Shown here in pieces: positions 24,211 to 35,400 of a stretch of DNA of 64,000 nucleotides. The notes beneath the pieces were generated by a model, which worked only from the letters and a program-made list of their open reading frames with translations, had not been told where the DNA came from and searched no databases. Position 1 is the stretch's first letter. Each line of letters begins with the position of its first letter. The translations under genes and the position numbers were made by a program. Source of the DNA: Amaranthus tricolor. Its lineage: Eukaryota; Streptophyta; Magnoliopsida; Caryophyllales; Amaranthaceae. The stretch lies in assembly GCF_026212465.1 (NCBI RefSeq), contig NC_080049.1:319960-383959 (forward strand). Reading direction: 5' to 3'.

Positions 24211-27200
24211 GATCATCATCAAGAATAAGTCTAGATCGAGACTAATCTTATCAATAATGCTAATAATTTGAGTTTTTCAGGTTTGAGCTCAAGTACTTTG
24301 ATCCTTTCCTTGTTCTGGATGAATTCTCAGGTGGGTTTATTTATTATTAGCATCAACATGCACATATTATTATGATTCTGTATATTGCTGATAGTGTTAT
24401 TTCTTGTTTCTGCAGTTACTGCTCCTGCTGGTTTCCCTGATCATCCACATAGAGGTTTCTTCTTTTCTTTTATTTTCACCTTACATTAATTCAACTTTAA
24501 TTTACTAATTTTATACTACCTCCTATTCAGCTGAATTGTCCCATTTTTTTTTTGGCACTATTCACTTATCACTCTTAATTTGTATTTTACTCTTAATCTA
24601 TAAGTTAAAACATAGTCATATGGGATCTTGTTTGATTTGTCTCAATACAAGGATTATTAATATCAACTTTTTATAATTTTTAATTAAGCATAATTTGAGA
24701 TATTAAGAGTCAAAATGTTGCCTCGGCAAGTGTGAAAAGTCAAATGGGACAGTTCAGCTGAATAGGAGGGAGTATTATTTAAGATTTCTTAAATCAAATA
24801 ATTAAATAATTTAAGCTTAGTGTCCAGTTTCATTACTAATTCTGATTTCTATGGTTCATTCTTCTTCTACTTTACAGGATTTGAGACAGTCACTTACATG
24901 CTTCAGGTATACATATTTCATCATTCAACCATTATTTAAATCAACCGATTTATAGTGTAATTATAGACATGCTCAGAATCTGCTGTCTTATCTTAATTGA
25001 GATAACTTTTTCTGAAAATACTTGGTTAATTCACATTGTTTCTTAAAGAAGAAATAAATGAATATTAATAAAAAAAGAAGTCAACTTAATTCGTTATATG
25101 CTTAATTTAAAATAAATTAAGCACAGATTAGCAAGTAGAAAAATAGATAATACTGATAAAAGAAAGTACTTACTAAAAATGTAAGTAATATATTTTTGAA
25201 GTATCCCCATAAGATTAGGTTGGAATATCTAATATAAGCTTGATAGCTTCATCTTGAATTTCAAGCAATGTTGATGCATTATATTTATTTGACTTTAAAA
25301 AGCTACTAATTAATAATAAACCATTGTGTGGGGCATTTTTTCTCATTTCTTTTGGGTGCGTACTACAAGTTGCTTAATTCATATTGCATCCTTATATTAC
25401 TATTGCATAGCTAATGAGATGACAATATGACAACCAATACTTAAATGTTTTGCCATATTTACCATTTAACTTAACCTAGCTACATCAATACTATGACATT
25501 ATATTTTTTATTTTTTTTTAAAAAAGGCTTTATTTTGCTGCTTGATATACATTTATTATATTTATTGTTGATGACAAAATTTTTTTACTAGTTCAATCAA
25601 TTTATTTTCAAACTTTATAATTTTAGAAGAACAATTTAAATTTCAGTCAAAAATGATACTCCATATGATATGACATAATCATATGTCATAAGTATGTGGC
25701 TAATGTTAGAAAATGACCAAGGACTAAACTTTGTAGGGATCTTTTTCTAATCTTTCTCTGTTTCACTATATTTGTTATTGATAGTAATATTTGTCCTTTA
25801 AATATGACTATTAGTTAAAGTATATATTTCAAAACAAAAATAATACTATAAAAACTATTGATAAGAGTTTCAATACAATCAATAATAATTAATGTGCTCT
25901 TTCCGTTTTAGGAGAGTTAAATCTTAATCTAAAGGGTGCATGACATTACATACTTATAGTATTATCAATGCAATTAAGTACAAGTGATGTCAATTGACCG
26001 AATAAACATGAGTTTATATCGTTTGCTGATAAGCGAATAAATTAGTAGTTAAATTTGGTCACAGCTACAACTAATTCTAATAGTTGTTGCTGAGAAATCA
26101 TGCAATGATGGTTGCACGGCTAATATGGCATGCACATTATATTGCGCACTAACATCATTGACTAGTGCTACCAACCGGCCGGCCTGGTCCATGCCACAAT
26201 TCCTACACTCCTATTTATAAGTATCAATGTTTTTTTTCAACAAACAATTTGGTAGATTTTCACTTATTTTGTCAAAGATTTTGGGGTCAGATCCCTATGA
26301 TGCATCTTTTTATATCAATTACTTTTAGCTTTTAGCTAGCTAGGTTATTGTATCCATAATTAAGTTGACTATTCTACATCAACATTTCATATTTTTGCTA
26401 GTGTCATTAATTGACTTCCATTAAAAGTCGAATTTGAGATGTCAAATGTACACAATTTTACCCTTGTCAGTGATTACACTAATAAAGGAGATTATTTTCG
26501 ATTGACCATTAGTAGCAAGCATCATGTGCAACTTGTATAACTAATTTGACTTTATTTTCTATTAATAATGATCACTTTAAGGTTATAAGTTATCACTTAC
26601 GGCTATAAAACATCACTATAAAAGTATAGGTGATCACTTTAGGGTTATAAGTTATCACTTAAAAATTGTAAGTGATTATCTTAAAATTGTAAGTGTACAA
26701 AGAGTCAACTCAATATAGATAGTCTCAAAGTAAGATTGTCTCATTTTGAGAAGTTGTGTAGTATTTTTGAGACGATTTTATTAAAAGGATAATATTGGTG
26801 GAAATAAAGTAATGATTATGTGATCTTATAATAGGGAGCAGTGACACATGAAGATTTTGCTGGACATAAAGGAACAATAGGTGCTGGTGATGTACAATGG
26901 ATGACTGCAGGAAGAGGGATTGTTCACTCAGAAATGCCCTCTGCACAAGGTGTCCAAAAGGGCTTGCAACTTTGGATTAACCTATCCTCTAAACATAAGA
27001 TGTATATTTTTAACGCTTATGCAACGTTTTCTACTATTTTGAGCGGAATATATTGAGTATGATGCCTGTAATGTTTTGATTTTCAGGATAGAACCAAGAT
27101 ATCAGGAAATACAGAGCAAAGATATAGCCGAAGCTGAGAAAAATGGGGTAAAAGTTAGAGTAATAGCAGGAGAAGCCCTAGGAAAAAAATCAGCAGTTTA

Positions 27201-27582
27201 TACGAGAACACCAACATTATACCTTGATTTTACATTAAAACCAGGATCGCATCATGTACAATCAATTCCTAAGTCATGGAATGGATTTGTTTATGTTTTA
27301 GAAGGAGAGGGTATTTTTGGAAATTCAAGATCATCACCTACAACAGCCCATCACCTTCTTCTTCTTGGGCCTGGTGATGGGCTTATGGTTTGGAATAAAT
27401 CCACTAAGTATCTAAGATTCATTTTAGTAGGTGGTGAACCATTGGGTGAACCCTTGGTTCAATTTGGGCCTTTTGTGATGAACACCCAAGAAGAGATTGA
27501 TCAAACTATTGAAGATTTTGAGAATTGTGTTAATGGATTTGAAAGAGCAAGGCATTGGAAGTCACAAGCAATGGTTGACTAA
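23976..27582 (+). CDS. Pirin-like cupin protein
   Basis: Exons: 23976-24094, 24281-24330, 24416-24454, 24878-24906, 26835-27001, 27087-27582; 299 residues, the usual pirin length. The bicupin fold is recognised from FDPFLVLDEFS, FPDHPHRGFETVTYMLQG, GDVQWMTAGRGIVHSEMP and, in the C-terminal half, LYLDFTLKPG. The four iron ligands of the pirin family are present as His66, His68, His110 and Glu112. Family knowledge: pirins are nuclear or cytosolic iron-binding proteins acting as transcription cofactors; some oxidise quercetin; Arabidopsis PRN1 works with a G protein in seed and light signalling. The start is the first ATG after an A-rich leader; a second in-frame ATG lies five codons on. Intron 3 holds a complete Stowaway MITE, and intron 4 is nearly 2 kb. 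Confidence 0.93.
24180..24206. repeat. Poly-T tract in pirin intron 1
   Basis: T run of about 27 nt. Confidence 0.85.
24516..24772. mobile_element. Stowaway MITE in pirin intron 3
   Basis: The left end CTACCTCCTATTCAGCTGAA and the right end (TTCAGCTGAATAGGAGGGAG) are near-perfect inverted repeats. TA dinucleotides flank both sides, the expected mariner target-site duplication. About 257 bp, non-coding. The terminal match is high enough to suggest a fairly recent insertion. Confidence 0.85.
24907..26834 (+). other. Intron 4 of the pirin gene
   Basis: A 1.9-kb intron with GTATAC and AATAG ends. It is AT-rich without coding segments. Near its 3' end (26567-26700) a degenerate tandem of ATCACTTTAAGGTTATAAGT-like units is visible. 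Confidence 0.7.
26567..26700. repeat. Degenerate tandem repeat, about 30-bp unit
   Basis: Repeated words GATCACTTTA(A/G)GGTTATAAGT and TATCACTTA, four to five imperfect copies. Similar words (AAGATTATAAGTGATTA) occur at about 8030-8140. Confidence 0.55.
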
Positions 27583-29429
27583 TTATATCATTATATAATA
27601 TAGTACTTATATGATGTCTAATAATATGATTATTAATTAAGATCTTATTTAAATCATTTATTGATATCATTACTTTATCTTTATTTTCTTTTTAGTTGCA
27701 ACTTGTTAGATGTAGCAAAGTTCAATGTTTGAGATTTTATATTTTTTTATTTTAACATAGAAACTTTATCATGGAAACTTGTTTTAGTTATTTTTAATAT
27801 TACATAATAATAATAATAATAATAATAAATGGATGAAGCATGAAGTTCAAATATGAGATTTTGAATATTTTTATTTGTAATAAATGAATGTTAATTACTT
27901 TGTATATATAAATTTAAAAAATGAGAAATTGAGATCATAAAGGAACTAGGGAGTAATTCACTCAAAAAAAAAGAACTAGGGAGTAATCAAGGTAGGAACA
28001 GTAAATAATTTAGTCAATAGAAGCTAGAGAATGTCCAAAATTAAAACAAAGTAAAAGACTAAAAGTCAAACTTAAAAGAAAGCTAAACCAAAGTCAATCA
28101 CGACCAAGGAATACAATCAAAAAAATCTTCCAGCTTTGACCAATCACTAAATTTATACTTTAATCAACTTAAGTGCTTATTATTGTATAGAATTAGGATC
28201 CTCTCTATTACTTAAACGACCCGTTTGATTAGTGTTACTAAATAATAGTAATAGAAATGATTTATAGTAGAAAATTTAATCAAAAGTTTCATATCATTCC
28301 CATGGTAATGAAATTTTGATCAAAAAAAAATTTACAAATTTTCATTATCATTTAATACAACCTCTCTCAATGGTAATGTATTGAAATGAATTTTATGAAG
28401 AAAATGAGATGATTGAAATTGGACAAGCATGGCCATCAAAGTAATCAAGAGATTTTTCAATTGAAATTACACTAGTTTCTCATTCTTATTACTACCGTTT
28501 ATTACTATCTACCAAACGGGCCGAAAATGTAATGGAGAGTCCATTACTCAATCTAATGGTTAAAATTGCTTGTAAGAGGAAAATAGGATGAATTTTTAAT
28601 TTTCATTTTTTATTCTAAAATAAGTGTCATAATCTTAGAATGGGTAATTGACAAAAGTAATATAGAGGATCCTAATATTATTCTACAAAGTATTAAAATA
28701 GTACATATTAAAATTGTGAAAAAGTAATAATAACACATTAACAAGAATAATACATGACAATGTCATATTACATTATAAACTAAAATTTATTACTTAATTT
28801 TAACTGCTTTTCCTAGTTGTTTTATCTTTTATACTTTATCCTTATACTCTTTCCTTTTTTTTTTTTTTTATATTCTTCTCATTTACTTTTTACACAATTT
28901 TCAATGCAAATTTTAAACTTCAATATTTCTAAATATACATAACAAAAAATTATAAAAAAAATACATAATAAAAAAGTTTACATTAAGACAAATCTAACGA
29001 GATTTTAGATGGATATATTTTATCTTTTAGATACATTAATTAAATTTCTCTTTTATTAAGGTGAAATATTCCAAATAAAAGGAAAATATATTCCAAATAA
29101 AAAAAAATTAAAAAACAAAAAGAGTAATAAATACAACAAAATATGACTATTTATTTAAAAAATACTTTATATATCTATTTAAATTTGCATCATATCATAA
29201 AACCAAAAAAACTCTTAAATTAGTTGGTCATTTTGTGCAAACTCAATGATTAGGAGCAATATTTACTTAAAAGGACAAATTACTCCGCTCTCTATTCTAA
29301 GAGTCCCAATTCCCAAATCCCACCTAACTCCCCAACCACGCTAATGGCGCAAATGTAGCTACAAGCCTACAACTATCCTACTAAATCTCCATTTTCCAAT
29401 TCCCATCATCTTCTCAGTTCTCACTTTCA
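27583..29429. other. Intergenic region, pirin to xylosyltransferase
   Basis: No gene supported. It contains a short AAT microsatellite (about 27809-27829), a duplicated AACTAGGGAGTAA word near 27950-27985, a MITE (28218-28522) and A/T-rich DNA. The last roughly 150 bp are C/T-rich and probably the leader of the next gene. Confidence 0.55.
28218..28522. mobile_element. MITE with GACCCGTTT-type ends (copy 2)
   Basis: Ends GACCCGTTTGATTAGTGTTA and, reverse-complemented, GGCCCGTTTGGTAGATAGTA. Internal TGAAATTGGACAAGCATGG and CCATGGTAATGAAATT match copy 1 at 22833-23150 in the opposite orientation. Confidence 0.7.
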
Positions 29430-32400
29430 ATGGCGAACTCACCAAAACACAATTTTCCTCCTCGTAAACTCATCTTCTCTAAAAAAGCCTCCATTGTTAT
29501 CCTCCTTTTCTTCCTCAACTTCTTCTTCTTCTCCTTTACTTACTATTTGCACCATTACCCTTCTCTTTCTTTTACCTTCCAATCCCACGATCACCATCAC
29601 CATCATCTTCATCTCACTCTCCCTCATCCCAATTCCTTTTCGAAACTTCCTTTTTCATCTAAAACATGGCCTATTCTTCCCTCTTACCTCCCATGGTCTC
29701 CTCCTTCCTCTACTCTTTACTCTTGTGAAGGTTTTTTCGGAAATGGATTCTCAAAAACATATACTCTCTACCCTCGTCTTTTTTCCAATTCTGTCAAATC
29801 CACTAATTCGTGGTTTCGGTGTCACTACAGTGGTACTCTTCGGAGCTCCATTTGTGAAGGTGGCCGGGTTTTGATGGATCCGAATAAGATTCGGATGTCC
29901 ATTGGAGGTGAGAGGATTGAAGAGGTTATTGGTCGTTCTGATGATGATGAACTTCCTTCTTTTGAAAAAGGTTCGTTTCGATTGAGACGAAAAGGGGTTA
30001 AGAAAAGACGTGCTTTTTCTAAGGAGTTTCTTGACAAGATTGTTCATCAAGGGCAGATTATGAAGCATACTATGAAAGATTTGTTTCAGTCTATGGAAGT
30101 TGTTGATGATAATCAGGATGATTTTAATTGCTCTCAGGTTAGGGTTTTGCTTTTAAACCTTTTTCTCTGTTTTAGGCCATTTGATCTACCAAATACAACT
30201 GTTTTATTAACAGTTTATCAGGAATCGATTGCCCCTGTTACTGTAAACTCCTGTGCATTTATATATACTAGTGAGTGGATTGATGGGAAATATTTTGAAT
30301 TTCTGCTAGATTCATAGCCAACCTCTTATAGTTAGGATTAAGGCTTTCGTATTGTTGTTGTCCTCGTGCTAGATTTAGATTTTTTTCGGGAATCAAGTAC
30401 TGGGATGGTAAATGAGGTTGTTGAAGCAAGTGCCAATTCTCATAGTATTGGAGATGACTTTGATCATCTTATTGCATACTTCACGGCGTGTACACTTGAG
30501 GATGATGTTGGTGTACAACGGGGCATGAGATGTTGAGATTTGATACACTCCATGAATTGATCAATGGAGATGTTTAGGAGTGCCTTGGACAAGGCAAGGG
30601 ATGCCTTGAACAAGCAAAAGAGGGCTCAACAAAGACTTAGGGCCATGCCTTCAACGAGGCAAGGCATAAGGGGTAGGTTGCTCGATCGAGGCAGAGGCTA
30701 GAAACAGTTAGTAAAGGCCGGTCCCAGCCCCCAGGCAGTTGTTCGAGGACACCATCAGCTCGTTCGAGCGGCCTGGTCAGTGGCCAAACGAGTGTTTCTG
30801 TTATTTGCAGGCTTTGCTTAGGGAATAAGTAGTATCTTGTCCTAGGGCTTCTCTAATACATTGTAGGTTATATAAAGGCCTTAATCAGATTAGAGAAGAT
30901 AAGGAGGAGGCTAATACATTGAGGCAACTAGGGTTTAAGCCATTAGAGTTTTCATTAAATCAGTGTTTTGAAGGTGATCTTCATTAATGATGGGATCTTT
31001 ATCTTGAAAGGTTGTTCTCAAGCGTGTGTGAGGTTTATACATTGATGTATTTTTAATCATTAATGAAAGCAAACATCTTTTGAGGGAGAGTTATCTAAGA
31101 TACCTTATAAATTGTTGTGTATTGCTTCCTTAGATTGTTACTCTTTTTTTCTTTGTGTTTGTGCATCTTGTTCTTCATCAAACATCCACATTAGCTTTCA
31201 TTTCAGAGGTGATTCAGTGTGTAGTGAATGAATTTAAGAATATCTGAATTATATCTAGATGTGTTCTTTGTCTTTTTGGATAATTATTGTGGTGGAAGAG
31301 AGTCAATGTTTGTATTAATATCGGAGTGTAGAATTTATAATTCACAAGTTTGTTTGATTTGATGACAACTTTTGTTGCTATTGGATTTTAGTGAAATTTG
31401 GATGTAGTAATATTTCACTTGCTCAATACTGACTTAGGTAGAGTAAATACAAGGATTGGCCTTTTCTCAAGTCTATAAGTTATAATCAAAAAGCAAGTGG
31501 CATCTTTGCAAGAGTTTTGTTGTTACTGGTTGATTTTGAATTAGGTTGTATATACTTGATGGTTATTTTGTAAATTAAAGGCTGTTGATTCTGTTTGGTG
31601 ACTGTAGCCCTGGAAAGTTACCGAGATAGTTTTGGATATTTTAAGAGTTGAATCCTTGATTGAATGTATTGTTATTAATCAATGAGAAACACTTTTAAAG
31701 GAAACGCTTTTAAAAGGAGTGAATGATCAAAACGGGGTGAGGCAAAAAGCAATGGAAAGCGTTTATTTGTGAATTGCAGACTTTTTGTTGAGTTTAATGA
31801 GATCCATTGATCTTATAATTTAAGGATTGTAAGATTTAATGCGCTTGTGCTAAATGTGACGACATTTGTTATAACCATTTTTATTAAATGAATGTATTCC
31901 AGAGTTATATCCAATATTTACAGAAGTAATTAATGTACTTGAGTTTTGAGCAGAAGATTCCCCTTTGTCAGATTTTGAGTGCTAATATAAAGGTAATTGG
32001 CTACTTTGCAAGAGCCTTTAAACCCAAGTTGATATGAAGTCATGGTTGTTTGTTTACTTGTATGTGATAATTGATATGATTATTTTGTAATGGAAGAATG
32101 TTGAAGAGAGAGATAGGGCTCTAAAAGGAAGGAACCGAAGAGCGGGGGATGAAAATCTATTCTATGATTGTTAAACTCCTTGTGTATCTTTCCCTTTCGT
32201 AGGTTATGTCAATTGATAAATCAACAACAATTACCCTAACTATGGGTAATGTTTTAAATAATTTTGAACAAATACTTAACTAAGATGAATCCAACTATTT
32301 AAGTACTTTCATCGTGTCTATTCTCGGTGGAGCATAATGTATTTTGTTCCTTGCTTTCGCATTAAAATGAGATATTGTAAAATGACTTTTAAAATTATTT

Positions 32401-35400
32401 GCCCTTGTTATTTACTGTAGTTGCAAATGATGTTTGCAATTAAGGGTCAATCGAAATCAACCTTTATCAAAAGGCTTTGGCATTGTGGTTGTTGTTGTTG
32501 TGTTTTGTCTTTTTAGAACAAATTTTGGGATGATTATTCAAATAATTCATTGCCTATATTATGTGAATGTTTATTTTTTGTTTAGTGACTTTAAATTAGA
32601 ATATCTGAAAAGTTTCTAGATTGTGGTTGTTTGTCTCTTTAGATATTTATTAAGGTGGAAAAGACTTAATGCTTGTAGTTGGATTAATCGAGTAACGGAT
32701 AACTTGATGCACAAGTTTTGTTTGGTTTGATGACAATTTTTGTTGTTATCGGTGCCTAGTGATATTATAATGGAATAGTTTTTACTTAAAACTGAGATAT
32801 GCAGAGTGAATCCAAGAATTGACTATAAATGTAATCAAATAGAAAGTGACATCTCCAAGAAAGTGACATCTTTAGAGGAAACACATGAGTTATATGATGA
32901 AATTTATAGGAAATAAAAGCGACGGCCATATGAGTATGTGAAAGATGATGTACTGAAAAGGGAAGGAACAAAGGTGTTCTATAAGGAATGATTGATATAA
33001 AGGGGTGAGACCGAGAGTGAGATGCTAAGCATTTTTTTTGTGAGATCGAGAGCGAGATGGAAAGCATCTTTGTGAATTGGAGAGTTTTTGTGTTTGATGG
33101 GATTTAATGCTTTTATAATTCAAGGGTTGTAGAATTCATTGCACTTGTGCTTAATTTGATGACTTTGGTTATAAGTATTTCCATCAAGTTTATTCTATAA
33201 ATTTGTCTCTGAAATATTCAGAAGTAATTTGACGTATTTAATTGTGAATGAGAAGATCCTCTTTTTTAAAGTTTTGAGTGCTAATTTCATGGACTTTGCC
33301 AGAATCTCCTTGTTGATGTGAAATTTGGGTTGTTTTGTAAATGAAAAGGATGTTGAAGAGAGATTTGGGGTTTATTAAGGAAGAAATGGAAGACTGGGGG
33401 AAGGAGGTGATAATCTATCCTTTAATTGTTTAGCTCCTTGTGATTGGTGTATCTTTCTCTTTCATGGATTGCGGTAATCGAAAAATTAATAATAATAACC
33501 CTCACTATAAGTGATTTTTGAAAAGATTCCCAACAAATTTCAATCGAGATTAAGCCCAACTGTTATATGACCCATATAAATTAAGTGTGGGTGGCAAAAA
33601 TGGAGATTTGTCATGAGATATTATGTGATCGAGGTATGCCCCTAAAGCTAAATGACAAATTTATCAGATGATTATTAGACTAGCGCTACTATATGGATGA
33701 GATTGTTGGACTTATAGAAATGATAATTGCAGAAAGATAGGAGTAGTGAAGATGCTGATGAGTTGATTGTTAAATGGGCATACTTACAGGGATTGAACTC
33801 AAAACAAGAAATAAGAAAAAGTTTAGGAGCTCACGTATATTGAGGAGAACATGAAGATAATTGTTTAAGATGGTTTGGGGCTTTGGGCATGTGCAACAAC
33901 AAATATTGGTGAACCGGAAAAAAAATTGTATAAAGTTAGAACTTGGGAGATTTAATAAGATGGCGGGGAAGACTGAAGATGACATAAGGGTAACATTGGA
34001 AAACATATGAAGGATTTAGATTTACAGGTTGGGATGATAGAAAATTAAAATTAATGAAGAATTCATGTGGACAATTACCGGAAATGTGTTAATGGTACAT
34101 ATAATCTTTTGGGATTAGAACTTTGACATTGTTGTATTAGTCCCAATTATTAAGTCATATTTGTGTCTATCCTCAACGTGAGCACAATATATCTTAGCTC
34201 TTTGGTTTGAAATTAAAATGAGCTATAGTAAAAGGACTCATTAAGTCATTTGCACATTTTTTTTATGTGTTTGTACATCCAACCTTTTCACTCCCACTAA
34301 AGGGAGCCACATGACATTTGGGTTAATGGCATGTTTGTTGTTGTTATTGAGCCATCTTTCTCATAACAATCTCACATGTCGATTAACTTGTTGAACAACT
34401 TAACATGAGGATGTATTCTAATGATAATCACCCTTTCCCCCTTCCAAAGTTCCACCTCTCTCCTTTTTTGCCATTCTGTCTCCAGTATCACGGCCAGTCA
34501 CTCCAAGAAGAGGTGAAGTTTCTGAGCGGTCACGCTAAGGAAAAGGGAGACTTCTTGATATATGAAATGAATTGAAAAGCCGAACACCTTTTCCTAATTT
34601 TCTGGCTAAAATTGAACATGGTTCTGTCTTCTGCTGAGAGGAACTTGCTATGCCCTTCATCAAAGAGAAAAATTGGGTGACGTATCAAAGGAGGAAGAAA
34701 ATGGTTGCAACAAACTAAGTGACATGGCAGCTGCTGAAACTCTCTGACCATCTAGAAGCAATAACAGAATTGCGAATATTTTAGGGGTAAGGAAGATTGC
34801 TAGATTGTATGACGTCTAGCTACTATAGTATTATATATTGTCAGAATGTGTACTAGTAAAGGAAGCCTAAATTGCAAGTACCTTGGGTATTTTGGAGTTA
34901 GCCCCTGTACTCGAAATCAGGTGGAAAGTGTAGCCTCTGTTCTTCTTTTCTTTCTTCTGAAATATTATCCTTCTCTTCTCTTCTACTTTCTGTTTTCTTT
35001 AATTCAACAAATCAGATCATTGCAGATCTCTTCTCCAACTGAATATGAAATGTTGTTTACATGCCCGTTTTTAAGATGAATCAGCCTTTCTTCTCCTCAT
35101 CTTTTTCATTTGTGTCAATGTGTTGGTGTCATCCCCCGCCCAATTTAGGTGTGTGTATGTGAGAGAGCTGAGATTATAGTGCTAGAGTAAAAAGTGTGAT
35201 GATAATGGCTTTCACTTTTGTTGTCGAGGAGCGGAAAAGAGGACAACGGTGAGGCAAAAGATACAATAGATTCAGATTGAGGAACGGATCTCAGGGAGGG
35301 TGGACAACATCTATGACTTGGTATTTCTAAAGGTTTACAGGTTAAGTGAGACTGCTTCGTGAAGGATCTTGTAATGGTTTGCTTAGGTTTGCCTATTTTA

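Noticed and set aside
26725..26946. Minus-strand open frame over pirin exon 5
   Set aside because: Antisense to a well-supported pirin exon.
29439..30068. Several minus-strand open frames in this interval
   Set aside because: They lie antisense to the first XYLT exon, which has an excellent family match.
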